In this document: positions 45,986 through 54,647 of the stretch, one piece after another
How the letters are laid out: every line of letters begins with the position of its first letter
How positions within the stretch are numbered: the first letter of the stretch is position 1
Source of the DNA: Pseudoflavitalea rhizosphaerae
GTDB taxonomy: Bacteria; Bacteroidota; Bacteroidia; Chitinophagales; Chitinophagaceae
Assembly: GCF_003991355.1 (NCBI RefSeq)
Contig: NZ_RCSU01000003.1
Location: 496,001-560,000, forward strand
Length of the DNA stretch: 64,000 nt
Reading direction: 5' to 3'
Program-made: the position numbers and the translations under genes
Notes under the pieces: generated by a model
Seen by the model: only the letters and a program-made list of their open reading frames with translations
What the model was told of the DNA's origin: nothing
Databases searched by the model: none

Positions 45986-46432
45986 TTAACGGATCTGGCG
46001 GAATTTAAGCAGATCTGTAAGACCGGGACGTTCATAAAAACGACCGATAATGATGGTCTTTTCTGCCGGATCCACCTTGAACTCATAGCCAGTGTAACTA
46101 TTGGAATTATAGTAATTATAAACGTAGAGGCTATCGTTCTTCCGATAATATGCATATACACCACCGGGAGATCGATTGCTTCCGTCCCCGGCTTTAAACG
46201 CTTCCGATCCCATAATGAATACGCCTGCATTGGAAGGCGGCCTCCAGGGAAGTTGTTCCAACATAACTTTGGGGGCATTGAAATTGAGCGTATCCTTTTG
46301 CATACTGCTCTCCACCCATACACCTGCGTAGGGGCCATTCACATCATAGATCTGGAGTTCCGGTTCCGACTTATCTTTTTTACAAGCCGTAACAAACGCC
46401 AGCACCGTTATTAAGAAATACATCAACCTCAT
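45986..46432 (-). CDS. Small lipoprotein of unknown function
   Basis: 148 residues with a signal peptide MRLMYFLITVLAFVTAC ending in a lipobox. The mature part is beta-rich with many Tyr/Asn residues (GGVYAYYRKNDSLYVYNYYNSNSYTGYEFKVDPAEKTIIIGRFYERP). I do not recognise the family. The ATG at 46432 is used instead of the TTG just before it. Convergent with the S41 peptidase gene. Confidence 0.8.
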   Translation of the reverse strand: MRLMYFLITVLAFVTACKKDKSEPELQIYDVNGPYAGVWVESSMQKDTLNFNAPKVMLEQLPWRPPSNAGVFIMGSEAFKAGDGSNRSPGGVYAYYRKNDSLYVYNYYNSNSYTGYEFKVDPAEKTIIIGRFYERPGLTDLLKFRQIR

Positions 46433-46490
46433 CAATATCTAAGTTTTTATTCTCCCCCTGCAGTTATGCTGCCGTTCCAAAATGGAAACA

Positions 46491-46527
46491 GGTCAACCGC
46501 ATAACCACAAGGTTTATACAGTTGACC
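46491..46527. repeat. Inverted repeat after fabD, possible terminator
   Basis: GGTCAAC (46491-46497) and GTTGACC (46521-46527) enclose an inner AACC/GGTT stem. It lies 61 bp past the fabD stop codon. The T-run is on the plus-strand side (CGTTTTTGGG), so its use by fabD is uncertain. Confidence 0.4.
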
Positions 46528-46587
46528 CGTTTTTGGGATAAAAACGTTGTTTTAGGCGTCAAAATTTGACAAATATCAATAAGTCAT

Positions 46588-47478
46588 TTAGGCTACGCCT
46601 TCGGTAGTGACAGTTTTGTCGATTTTGTTGATCAATCCCTGCAATACTTTGCCGGGTCCCACTTCTGTGAAGCGGTTACCGCCATCTGCGATCATCGCCT
46701 GAACGCTCTGCGTCCAGCGAACAGCGCCGGTAAGTTGATCGATGAGGTTCTTTTTGATCTCTTCCCTGTCCATTACCGCTTTGGCCGCCACATTCTGGTA
46801 AACAGGGCAGGTAGGATTGTAGAAGGTAGTGGTTTCGATCGCGGTTTTCAGTTCTTCGCGGGCCGGCGCCATCAATGGAGAATGGAAGGCGCCGCCTACC
46901 GGCAGTACCAGAGCGCGTTTGGCTCCGGCAGCTTTCATTCTTTCACAAGCCACTTCAATTCCTTTGACAGTTCCGCTGATCACCAGCTGACCGGGGCAAT
47001 TGTAATTGGCGGGCACCACCACTTCGCCGGTTTCGGCGGCAACGGCAGCACATACTTCTTCTACTTTTGCATCATCCAGTCCCAGCACTGCAGCCATAGT
47101 GGAGGGCTGCAGTTCACAGGCTTTCTGCATGGCCTGTGCGCGGATGCTCACCAGTTTGAGACCATCTTCAAAGCTCAGCACACCATTAGCCACCAATGCA
47201 GAAAACTCACCGAGTGAATGACCTGCTACCATTTCCGGCTTAACGGACTCAATGCCCTTAAAAGCGATCACAGAATGCAGGAAAACCGCAGGCTGTGTTA
47301 CTTTCGTCTGGCGCAGATCTTCCTCAGTTCCTTCAAACATGATGTCGGAAATGCGAAAGCCAACTATCTCATTGGCCTGCTCAAACAGCTTCTTGGCAAA
47401 AACGCTCAAATTATAATGTTCTTTTCCCATACCCGGGAATTGTGATCCTTGACCGGGAAACACAAAAGCATGCTTCAT
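46588..47478 (-). CDS. fabD: Malonyl-CoA:ACP transacylase
   Basis: Loads malonate on acyl carrier protein for fatty acid synthesis. 296 residues. AFVFPGQGSQFPGMGKEHY at the N-terminus, the nucleophile elbow VAGHSLGEFSALVANG, the active-site Arg segment LVSIRAQAMQKA, and the catalytic His in PVGGAFHSPLM are all visible. Stands alone; fabH is 2.5 kb away on the other strand. Confidence 0.97.
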   Translation of the reverse strand: MKHAFVFPGQGSQFPGMGKEHYNLSVFAKKLFEQANEIVGFRISDIMFEGTEEDLRQTKVTQPAVFLHSVIAFKGIESVKPEMVAGHSLGEFSALVANGVLSFEDGLKLVSIRAQAMQKACELQPSTMAAVLGLDDAKVEEVCAAVAAETGEVVVPANYNCPGQLVISGTVKGIEVACERMKAAGAKRALVLPVGGAFHSPLMAPAREELKTAIETTTFYNPTCPVYQNVAAKAVMDREEIKKNLIDQLTGAVRWTQSVQAMIADGGNRFTEVGPGKVLQGLINKIDKTVTTEGVA

Positions 47479-47620
47479 AAGTTACCTGGGGTTTAGACAG
47501 ACAAAAATGCCATAAAGGAATTATAAAACCAAAATCTTTGTAGCATACGAAAATCCGGTTCTTTGCAACAGCAGGTCCTGCGTGGATTCCCCGGAACAGG
47601 TCAGCTGCAGACAAAAATTC

Positions 47621-48217
47621 CTAGTGTAATCTGGAGGAGATCAGTTTGGTGAACTCGCTGCGTGTTTCGCTCTTTTCGAATTCTCCCCAGAAAGCGGAAG
47701 TAGTGGTAACAGAGTTTTGCTTCTGTACGCCACGCATCATCATACAAAGATGGGAGGCTTCAATCACCACGGCTACGCCCAGTGGACGAAGCGTTGTTTT
47801 GATAGCATCCAGGATCTGGGTGGTCAATCTTTCCTGCACCTGCAGTCTCCTGGAGAAAACGTCCACCACGCGTGCGATCTTGCTCAGCCCGGTGATATGA
47901 CCGTTAGGGATATACGCAACATGAGCTTTACCGAAGAATGGCAGCAGGTGGTGCTCGCACATGCTGTACAGCTCGATGTCTTTTACAACGATCATTTCGC
48001 TTACTTCTTCACGGAACATAGCACTGGCGAGGATGGCATTGGCATCCAGCTGGTACCCCTGTGTAAGGTATTGCATGGCTTTTGCCATTCTTTCGGGAGT
48101 CTTCTCCAGTCCTTCGCGCTTCGGGTCCTCACCCAGAAGATTCAACACCTCACGGTAGTTTTCAATCAGCCCTGAAGTGATCTTATCTTCGTATTGTTCT
48201 GTTTTCTTGTAAGCCAT
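47621..48217 (-). CDS. folE: GTP cyclohydrolase I
   Basis: Turns GTP into 7,8-dihydroneopterin triphosphate, the entry to folate, biopterin and queuosine synthesis. 198 residues. Zinc ligands in [19 protein letters not shown] and [10 protein letters not shown], plus [23 protein letters not shown] and the N-terminal [17 protein letters not shown]. It is the last gene of a minus-strand set with two 6-pyruvoyltetrahydropterin synthase homologues (15 bp and 38 bp gaps), which makes it likely that its product feeds those enzymes directly. Confidence 0.97.
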   Translation of the reverse strand: MAYKKTEQYEDKITSGLIENYREVLNLLGEDPKREGLEKTPERMAKAMQYLTQGYQLDANAILASAMFREEVSEMIVVKDIELYSMCEHHLLPFFGKAHVAYIPNGHITGLSKIARVVDVFSRRLQVQERLTTQILDAIKTTLRPLGVAVVIEASHLCMMMRGVQKQNSVTTTSAFWGEFEKSETRSEFTKLISSRLH

Positions 48218-48232
48218 TATAACAGTTTTTTG

Positions 48233-48652
48233 TTAGTTGTTCACCGGGTATTCCACGAAGTTCCGCTCTGTTTCATAGAGACGGACCTGCAGATCGAATT
48301 TGAGATCGATCTTTGCGCGCAGCAATTCGTAGATCACGATGCAGATATTTTCAGCTGTCGGATTACTGTCTTTGAAAAAAGGCGTATCAAGGTTAAGGTT
48401 CCGGTGATCGAAATGTTCAAGCACTTCATCGCGGATAAGATCGCTCAGGATTTTGAGGTCCATCACATAGCCGGTTTCAGGATCAGGCTCCCCCACCACT
48501 TTCACTACCAGTTCATAATTGTGCCCGTGAAAATTAGGATTATTGCATTTACCGAATACGGCATCATTCTTTGCCATATCCCATGCGGGATTGTACAGCC
48601 TGTGGGCTGCATTGAAATGTTCTTTCCGGAATACGGCTACTTTCCTGCTCAT
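48233..48652 (-). CDS. queD: 6-pyruvoyl/6-carboxy-tetrahydropterin synthase homologue 1
   Basis: 139-residue enzyme of the PTPS/QueD family that acts on dihydroneopterin triphosphate. Zinc His residues in EHFNAAHRL and FHGHNYEL, catalytic Cys in FGKCNNPNFHGHNY. The Cys is five residues before HGH, the spacing reported for PTPS-II enzymes, while classic QueD has three; the product may therefore be 6-pyruvoyltetrahydropterin, 6-carboxytetrahydropterin, or both. Middle gene of the queD2-queD1-folE set. The gene symbol is by family only. Confidence 0.85.
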   Translation of the reverse strand: MSRKVAVFRKEHFNAAHRLYNPAWDMAKNDAVFGKCNNPNFHGHNYELVVKVVGEPDPETGYVMDLKILSDLIRDEVLEHFDHRNLNLDTPFFKDSNPTAENICIVIYELLRAKIDLKFDLQVRLYETERNFVEYPVNN

Positions 48653-48690
48653 ATCAAATGTATTACGATAATTGCTTTAAAAAGTTTGGC

Positions 48691-49101
48691 TTATTCGCCA
48701 AAGTATTCAACAAAAATCCTGGGTGTTTCGTACAGTTTGATGCAATGCAGTTTTACAGCAGGGGGCAAATGCGGCTGCAACTGCTGCCAGATGGCAATGG
48801 CCAGGTTTTCCGTAGAACAGAGCTGCCCTTGCATGAACTCAACGTCCATATTGAGATTCTTATGGTCCAGCTTGTCCAGCACAAATTGCTGTATTAGTTT
48901 GCTCAACTGCTTCACATCATACAGGAATCCGGTATCGGGATCAGGCTTGCCTTTGATGGTGACCAGCAATTCATAATTGTGACCATGCCAATGTTCATTG
49001 GCGCATTTGCCAAAAACTTCTTCATTCTTTTCTTTGCTCCAGGCGGGGTTATATAGCTTGTGAGCGGCATTAAAGTGTTCAACACGAGTCAGATACACCA
49101 T
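48691..49101 (-). CDS. 6-pyruvoyl/6-carboxy-tetrahydropterin synthase homologue 2
   Basis: 136-residue paralogue of the next gene, sharing most of its length (EHFNAAHKLYNPAW, FGKCANEHWHGHNYELL, DPDTGFLYDVKQLSKLI, LDHKNLNMD, STENLAIAIW, LYETPRIFVEY). It also keeps the C-x5-HGH spacing. A tandem duplication is clear; the two copies have diverged enough to hold different roles, for example one in queuosine synthesis (queE is at 22473) and one in a pterin pathway. First gene of the set; its -7 box faces that of the divergent mqnB. Confidence 0.85.
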   Translation of the reverse strand: MVYLTRVEHFNAAHKLYNPAWSKEKNEEVFGKCANEHWHGHNYELLVTIKGKPDPDTGFLYDVKQLSKLIQQFVLDKLDHKNLNMDVEFMQGQLCSTENLAIAIWQQLQPHLPPAVKLHCIKLYETPRIFVEYFGE

Positions 49102-49123
49102 AGATCATAATTAAATTGCCGCG

Positions 49124-49131
49124 CAAAGGTA
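49124..49131 (-). promoter_or_regulatory. TAnnTTTG -7 box of the pterin gene set
   Basis: TACCTTTG on the minus strand, 22 bp before the ATG at 49101. It is 23 bp from the oppositely directed -7 box of mqnB, so the two promoters overlap. Confidence 0.6.
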
Positions 49132-49154
49132 CAATTTAATGGGTTTACATCTCC

Positions 49155-49162
49155 TATCTTTG
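49155..49162 (+). promoter_or_regulatory. TAnnTTTG -7 box of mqnB
   Basis: TATCTTTG lies 5 bp before the mqnB ATG at 49168, again with almost no room for a leader. Confidence 0.6.
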
Positions 49163-49167
49163 CCAGC

Positions 49168-49842
49168 ATGGAAATAATGCTGGTTTCCGCCACTCCGCTG
49201 GAAATTGCACCTGCACTGGAATGGCTGCAAAAAAATGAGTTCCGCACAGAAGCAGGAATAACTGTAAATGCAGTAATCACCGGCATCGGCAGTATGCAAA
49301 CTACTTACCACCTGATGCATGCCATTCAACAGCAAAGACCCGATGCAATGGTCCAGGCCGGTATCGCAGGCAGCTTTTCCCTCAACTGTCCCCCGGGCAC
49401 AATTGCAATTGTTCAGGAAGAATCATTTGGTGATCTTGGCGTGGAAGAAGATGGGAATTTCAAGGATGTATTCGATATGAACCTTCAGCAGGCAGCCGTA
49501 TTCCCTTTTACAGATACCGCATTGCTCAATCCATATACATCGTATTGGGCCCATCTCGGGCTGCCTTTTGTGAAAGCGGTTACCATTAACGAGATCACTA
49601 CTTCGCCTCAACGCATCCGCATCCTGCAACAAAAGTATTCCGCAATTGTTGAATCTATGGAAGGCGCTGCATTCCATTACGTGGCGCTTCAGCAAAAAAT
49701 CCCATTCCTGCAATTGAGGGCCGTCAGCAATATGGTGGGCGAAAGGGATAAAAAGAACTGGCTGATGAAAGAGTCCATCCATCTGCTCAACCAGCAACTG
49801 ATCAACATACTGCAGGAACCGGAATTATTTAGTGAACAATAA
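49168..49842 (+). CDS. mqnB: Futalosine hydrolase
   Basis: Cleaves futalosine to dehypoxanthine futalosine in the alternative menaquinone pathway. 224 residues of the nucleoside phosphorylase fold: MEIMLVSATPLEIAPALEWL, TGIGSMQTTYHLMHAI, VQAGIAGSFSLNCPPGTIAIVQEESFGDLG, and VESMEGAAFHYVALQ with the purine-site Glu. It is followed after 9 bp by mqnD, so the two form an operon. mqnA, mqnC and mqnE are not in the window. Confidence 0.95.
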   Translation: MEIMLVSATPLEIAPALEWLQKNEFRTEAGITVNAVITGIGSMQTTYHLMHAIQQQRPDAMVQAGIAGSFSLNCPPGTIAIVQEESFGDLGVEEDGNFKDVFDMNLQQAAVFPFTDTALLNPYTSYWAHLGLPFVKAVTINEITTSPQRIRILQQKYSAIVESMEGAAFHYVALQQKIPFLQLRAVSNMVGERDKKNWLMKESIHLLNQQLINILQEPELFSEQ

Positions 49843-49851
49843 CTGATCAAC

Positions 49852-50691
49852 ATGAAACTTACGCTTGGCTTTTCTCCCTGCCCGAATGATACATTCATCT
49901 TCGATGCACTGGTGAATAAGAAGATCGATACGGAGGGTTTGGAAGTGGAACCGGTACTTGAAGATGTGCAAACCCTCAACGAATGGGCATTACAAGGACA
50001 GCTGGATATCACCAAGATCAGTTATGGTGTACTCCCGCTGATCATTAAGGATTATATCGTACTCAATGCAGGTGGTGCACTTGGCAAAGGCGTTGGACCG
50101 CTCTTCATTACCCGCAATGACGGAGAAGTGAAACCGGTGGAGGAAATGACCGTTGCCATTCCCGGAGAACAAACCACTGCACATATGCTTTTCTCACTCG
50201 CCTATCCGCAGGCGAGGAAAAAGAAATTCCTGCTCTTTTCTGAAATTGAAGATGCCATTTTGAGTGGACAGGTAGATGCCGGTGTGATCATTCACGAGAA
50301 TCGTTTTACATACAAGGATAAAGGATTACTAAAACTCGCAGACCTCGGAGAATACTGGGAAACCACTACCAGCAATCCTATTCCATTAGGCGGCATCGTG
50401 ATCAAACGCAATATCGATCCTGTTCTGCAACGACGTGCAGACAGCCTCATCAGAAAGAGCCTTGAATACTCATTTGCGCATTATCCCGTTGTAACGGATT
50501 ATGTAAAACAGCACGCGCAGGAAATGAGTGAGGCCGTGATGCGCCAGCATATCGATCTGTATGTAAATGATTATTCGCTGGACCTGGGCCCGGATGGCAG
50601 ATCAGCCGTAAAGAAATTCCTGGATATTTATGGTAACCTGCACCAGACTCCTGTGAATGGAGCGGAGATGTTTTTGGAGAATAACCTGTAA
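49852..50691 (+). CDS. mqnD: 1,4-dihydroxy-6-naphthoate synthase
   Basis: Converts cyclic dehypoxanthine futalosine to 1,4-dihydroxy-6-naphthoate in the futalosine route to menaquinone. 279 residues with a periplasmic-binding-protein-like fold; the N-terminal LTLGFSPCPNDTFIFDALVNKKID, the DITKISYGVLPLI segment and IVIPGEQTTAHMLF-type motif are typical of MqnD. Ends the mqnBD operon; a REP-like element separates it from the convergent photolyase gene. Confidence 0.96.
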   Translation: MKLTLGFSPCPNDTFIFDALVNKKIDTEGLEVEPVLEDVQTLNEWALQGQLDITKISYGVLPLIIKDYIVLNAGGALGKGVGPLFITRNDGEVKPVEEMTVAIPGEQTTAHMLFSLAYPQARKKKFLLFSEIEDAILSGQVDAGVIIHENRFTYKDKGLLKLADLGEYWETTTSNPIPLGGIVIKRNIDPVLQRRADSLIRKSLEYSFAHYPVVTDYVKQHAQEMSEAVMRQHIDLYVNDYSLDLGPDGRSAVKKFLDIYGNLHQTPVNGAEMFLENNL

Positions 50692-50709
50692 CAATTTTTC
50701 CGTGTGCTG

Positions 50710-50816
50710 GCAATCGCTCGCCTCCGGCGAGTGATTCATATTCGTTCGCCTCCGGCGAACACCGTGTCGCCGGAGGCGACGGAATAACCGTCACTCGCGG
50801 GGACGCGAGCGACTGC
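50710..50816. repeat. REP-like palindromic element, copy 3
   Basis: Outer arm at 50710-50734 (one change from copy 1), GTTCGCCTCCGGCGAAC (50744-50760), GTCGCCGGAGGCGAC (50766-50780), and a variant outer arm with CGCGGGGACGCG at 50791-50816. Lies between convergent stop codons (50691 and 50831). Confidence 0.9.
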
Positions 50817-50830
50817 TCCCCGGTTTTGCA

Positions 50831-52138
50831 TCACTCCCTCTTCAACGCCTTGCTGTACACTTCCAGGCAACGTTTTCTTGCAAACTCATGATCAACTATC
50901 GGTTCGGGATAACCGAAATCATCCAGCTCAGGAACCCATCTTCTTACATATTTCAATTCCGGATCAAATTTCTTTGCCTGTAATGCGGGATTGAATACAC
51001 GGAAATAAGGTGCTGCATCACAACCGCTTCCTGCCGCCCATTGCCAGTTACCATTGTTGGACGCGAATTCGTAATCCAGTAATTTCTCCGCAAAGTAGGC
51101 TTCTCCCCATCGCCAATCGATCAGCAAATGCTTGCACAGGAATGATGCCACGATCATGCGCACACGATTATGCATGAAGCCCGTTGCATTAAGCTCACGC
51201 ATGCCGGCATCTACAATGGGATAACCTGTTGCGCCTGCACACCATCTTTCAAATTCCTTTTCATTATTGCGCCAGTGGATCAGATCATACGCTGGTCTGA
51301 AAGCCTTTCCTTGTGCTACATGCGGGAAATTCCAGCAGATCATCTGGAAGAAATCGCGCCAGATCAGTTCATTCACAAAAGTGGCGCTCAATGGCATTGT
51401 CTGTTGTAACACTTTGCGAATACTCACGGTACCGAAACGCAGGTGAACGCCTAAATGAGTAGTGCCCTGTAACGCAGGGATATCGCGCTGTTCCCCGTAT
51501 CGCCGGATGATCGACTTCTTCAGCACAGTTGCAGGAAATGATTGATCCGACTCTTTAAACCCGATCTTCCTCAATGAAGGAATAGCAATTGCTTCCTGCT
51601 TAAAAAAGTTGGAAAAATATTTTCTGTTGGGATAAGACTGCCCGTAATAATCATTCAGCGTGGCCAGCCATCGTTTACTGTAGGGCGTGAATACGGTGTA
51701 AGGTTTTCCATCGTCTTTCACTACTTCGTTCTTTTCAAAGATCACCTGGTCTTTGAATGTATGAAGCGGAATATTTTGTTCGTTCAGTAAGATGCGAACC
51801 GCTTCATCCCTGTCTTTTGCGTAGAGTTCATAATCATGATTGGTGTATACGGCGGCAACAGGATAGTGCTTCAACAACTGTGCGAATGCATTCAGTGGAG
51901 TGTCATGCATTACCTGCAATGCAGAACCCTGCTCCAGCAACTGCTCCTGCATGCCCTGCAATGCGGCATGAATGAATGCAACCCTGCTATCTTGTTTATT
52001 CCCCAGCTGATCGAGAATATTGGTATCGAAGATGAATACAGGCAATACAGGTTCAGCCTGCCTGAGGGCATGATAGAGGCCGGCATTGTCATCAAGACGA
52101 AGGTCGCGGCGAAACCAGAAAACATTTAGTTTCTTCAT
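50831..52138 (-). CDS. phr: Deoxyribodipyrimidine photolyase
   Basis: Blue-light enzyme that splits UV-made pyrimidine dimers, 435 residues. N-terminal Rossmann antenna domain (1-130: LNVFWFRRDLRLDDNAGLYHAL, VFIFDTNIL) and C-terminal FAD-binding helical domain (200-435: THLGVHLRFGTVSIRKV, NELIWRDFFQMICWNFPHV, GYPIVDAGMRELNATGFMHNRVRMIVASFLCKHLLIDWRWGEAYF, SNNGNWQWAAGSGCDAAPYFRVFNP). The order and motifs match class I CPD photolyases; a photoreceptor cryptochrome of the same family is less likely. The aminotransferase gene lies 63 bp upstream on the same strand. Confidence 0.95.
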   Translation of the reverse strand: MKKLNVFWFRRDLRLDDNAGLYHALRQAEPVLPVFIFDTNILDQLGNKQDSRVAFIHAALQGMQEQLLEQGSALQVMHDTPLNAFAQLLKHYPVAAVYTNHDYELYAKDRDEAVRILLNEQNIPLHTFKDQVIFEKNEVVKDDGKPYTVFTPYSKRWLATLNDYYGQSYPNRKYFSNFFKQEAIAIPSLRKIGFKESDQSFPATVLKKSIIRRYGEQRDIPALQGTTHLGVHLRFGTVSIRKVLQQTMPLSATFVNELIWRDFFQMICWNFPHVAQGKAFRPAYDLIHWRNNEKEFERWCAGATGYPIVDAGMRELNATGFMHNRVRMIVASFLCKHLLIDWRWGEAYFAEKLLDYEFASNNGNWQWAAGSGCDAAPYFRVFNPALQAKKFDPELKYVRRWVPELDDFGYPEPIVDHEFARKRCLEVYSKALKRE

Positions 52139-52201
52139 ACAACAAATGCGATTGACAGTTTCATCTCATGGAAGATGAATGGTTGATGCAGCTATAATGT
52201 T

Positions 52202-53050
52202 TTAATGATGCAATGGCCTGATCAGCTGATCATAGAGCTGTGTGGTGAGTGAATGACCGTATTTCTTTTCCCCGCACTGGGCCACCCAGCGGATCCCGCT
52301 GATGGCATTGGTAAGGAAAACTTCGTCGGCTTCTGCAAGATCCTCTGCAGTGCCGGCCTGTTCTTTCATCGTTAGCCCTGTAATGCGTTCGCATTGTTCC
52401 AGGAGATAACGGCGCATCACGCCGGCCACACAGCCTTCAGACAAAGGCGGAGTAAAGATCGTTCCATTTTTGACCCAGGCAATATTTGCGATGCTTGCAT
52501 CGCAGATCCGGTCAAAAACGTTCAACAAAACAGCATCATTGAGCTGATTCCGTTTTGCAAACTGTGCTGCCATCAGGTAAGGAAGATAATTGTTCGATTT
52601 GAGATTGGCGAAAGCGTCGCATGTTTTTCTTGCATCGGCATAGATGCCGGTCTGCAAACCATTTTGATTGAGTTGCAGCGCATGTTCCTGTAATGGCCAG
52701 CATTGGATGAGCAACTGAGGCTGCATGCTTTCAGGGTCATAGGGGCCGCCGTTTGACCTTAGTATGTTTAATCGGATGCGGGCAGCTTTTTCAGTTTTGT
52801 TCCTGCGAACAAGCTGCAGGATATTTTCCGTAATGAACCCACGGGTAAAATGTTTGGGTATCTCGAATTGAAGCAGGGTAAGCCCGTGAAAGAGACGGTC
52901 GAAATGGGCATCTGCAAGTAGCAGCCTGTTATCGAGGAGCTTAAAGGTTTCGAAGAGTCCATCGCCATATCGAAGCGCGCGGCTATTGGCGCTGATCACA
53001 GGAGAACCGGCGGGAATGAAAGAGCCGTTGTAATAATCGAATGTTGACAT
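52202..53050 (-). CDS. Class IV PLP aminotransferase / aminodeoxychorismate lyase family
   Basis: 282-residue PLP enzyme of fold type IV. Features: YYNGSFIPAGSPVISANSRALRYGDGLFETFKL at the N-terminus, LKSNNYLPYLMAA with the likely PLP Lys, and the cofactor-phosphate region (CDASIANIAWVKNGTIFTPPLSEGCVAGVMRR). Length and the absence of the long branched-chain aminotransferase insertions favour a PabC-type aminodeoxychorismate lyase in folate synthesis, but a D-amino acid or branched-chain aminotransferase cannot be excluded. ATG at 53050 is used (MSTFDYYNG); an earlier start at 53086 would add 12 residues without family support. Confidence 0.85.
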   Translation of the reverse strand: MSTFDYYNGSFIPAGSPVISANSRALRYGDGLFETFKLLDNRLLLADAHFDRLFHGLTLLQFEIPKHFTRGFITENILQLVRRNKTEKAARIRLNILRSNGGPYDPESMQPQLLIQCWPLQEHALQLNQNGLQTGIYADARKTCDAFANLKSNNYLPYLMAAQFAKRNQLNDAVLLNVFDRICDASIANIAWVKNGTIFTPPLSEGCVAGVMRRYLLEQCERITGLTMKEQAGTAEDLAEADEVFLTNAISGIRWVAQCGEKKYGHSLTTQLYDQLIRPLHH

Positions 53051-53115
53051 GAATGGTTGCGGGTGACTGTTCACAGTTGGGATCACTGTGGTACAGCAAC
53101 CCGCAACAAGTAATA

Positions 53116-53793
53116 TTAATTGCCGTTCTGATCGATGATGCCATTCTTCACTGCATACATCACCAGGCCAGCCATTGATTTAGCCCCTGTTTTGGTTTTT
53201 AATTTATCACGGATCGCTTCCACCGTACGAGGGCTTATTTCCACAATATCAGCGATCTCCTTGGTGGTTTTCTCTTCGCACATGAGCTTCAGCACACGCA
53301 TTTCCTTATCGGAAAGATTCGCATCCTGCGGACCGGCAAGGTCCGTTCGTTTGGTGCGAAGTCCCGTGAGGAGTGCTTTATTGGTGAGCTCATTGAAGAA
53401 GAATTCCTGCTCGAAACAGGTTTTGATAGCCTGGTAAATGGTTTCCGAGTCGGAGTTTTTGGTGAGATAAGAATTGGCGCCGATCTCCATGAGCTTACTG
53501 ATCATGGAGTGATCATTGTGCATGGAGAGCACAATCACTTTTGCTTCGGGGCGAACCTTCCTGATCTCTGGAAGTGTTTGGATGCCATCCATGATAGGCA
53601 TCTGGATATCAAGGAGAATAACATCGGGCTCTATGTGTTTCAACAGATTGATCAGTTGCATGCCATTGTCTGCTTCCGCAATGAGTTCCACATCTTTTTT
53701 AGCCGACAGGGCCGTTTTAACGCCTGCCCTGAAAAGGGCGTGATCATCCGCAATTGCTACTCTTATGAGCCTTTCTCCATCTGGTTTTTTCAT
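53116..53793 (-). CDS. NarL/FixJ-type response regulator 1
   Basis: 225 residues: receiver domain (about 9-128) with acidic pair Asp16-Asp17, phospho-acceptor Asp62 (ILLDIQMPIMDG), Ser/Thr in VIVLSMH and Lys in SYLTKNSD; then a LuxR-type helix-turn-helix (about 155-220: LSDKEMRVLKLMCEEKTTKEIADIVEISPRTVEAIRDKLKTKTG). No kinase is encoded beside it on the same strand; the nearest is the kinase at 55040 on the other strand. It is a clear paralogue of regulator 3 (56763-57422), and both have the same roughly 110-bp repeat 310-370 bp upstream. Confidence 0.93.
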   Translation of the reverse strand: MKKPDGERLIRVAIADDHALFRAGVKTALSAKKDVELIAEADNGMQLINLLKHIEPDVILLDIQMPIMDGIQTLPEIRKVRPEAKVIVLSMHNDHSMISKLMEIGANSYLTKNSDSETIYQAIKTCFEQEFFFNELTNKALLTGLRTKRTDLAGPQDANLSDKEMRVLKLMCEEKTTKEIADIVEISPRTVEAIRDKLKTKTGAKSMAGLVMYAVKNGIIDQNGN

Positions 53794-54107
53794 ACGGTTC
53801 TATTGTATTTAATATTGAGTTCCAGGTTTAGTTTGATAAGGCATCAAACTGAGGGGTTGAACACCTGGTTCTAACCGTGCTCAAAATGATAATTTTTCGT
53901 GACAATTACTATAGCAGATTTACGAAATTATACTATTTCGGAATATACAGGAAACTATTTATAAACAGGAAATCTACGATACAAAAACGTTGTTTTACGA
54001 AGTCAACAATGGAAATTTTCTAATGCGGTTGGTAAATACCGTATTTTGAAAATGAAGCAAATCTGCTCTTGTGCACATAGTTATCCACAAGTATTTTTGT
54101 TATACAA

Positions 54108-54215
54108 GTTGATTGACGAGGATTAGCAACCTCACACCATCCAATGTCCTTATAATAACCGTCCAGAAAAGTATTCCAATATCTATGAAGCCGGCAAAAT
54201 CCAATGTCAATCAAC
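54108..54215. repeat. Dispersed 110-bp repeat, copy A
   Basis: Bounded by a perfect 10-bp inverted repeat GTTGATTGAC (54108-54117) and GTCAATCAAC (54206-54215). Shares with copy B (57792-57906) the words GCAACCTC, ATCCAATGTCCT, ACCGTCCA and AAATCCAAT in the same order. Lies about 315 bp upstream of regulator 1. Confidence 0.75.
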
Positions 54216-54575
54216 TTTCTTTCTTTTTATTTCCTGGCTGATATTCATTGTTCCCCTTTTCACCTTCCTGTTTTCCATTTATTTCATTACCGAATTAATC
54301 ATCTGGGTTTTTCATAATCATGGTGATATTCAACAGCAACCTGCCATCCTGTAACTTTTCCCCATAAGCTCCCCGACTGCATTTTGCATTATATTTTTTC
54401 ATAATTTTATTCAGACCGCCTTCGTTCTGAACCTTTCCTTTCTGAAACCTTTCAACGGTCCCTATCCTGGTGCATTAGCCCGGTCCTGTTACTAAATTTC
54501 CCATCCCCGTCATTTGGCTAAGGTTCTGGTTAGTTTCTTAACCTGCACATTTCCCTTACAAAATTCTTCTCAATT

Positions 54576-54621
54576 AGCAAGGGGAAAAAAAACGCAAAAT
54601 CCCGTTTTTTTTCCCCTTGCT
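54576..54621. terminator. Perfect 19-bp hairpin with A/T tracts, probably a bidirectional terminator
   Basis: AGCAAGGGGAAAAAAAACG (54576-54594) and its exact reverse complement (54603-54621) around an 8-nt loop. Each strand carries eight T in its distal arm. It lies 26 bp past the stop codon of the possible small minus-strand gene at 54648-54890. Confidence 0.7.
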
Positions 54622-54647
54622 GCTTATTCATCTCCTCTTACTTTTGA

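Noticed and set aside
48653-48690. A preQ1-type riboswitch before the QueD-like genes
   Set aside because: The gap is too short and has no matching hairpin; no riboswitch was found elsewhere in the window.
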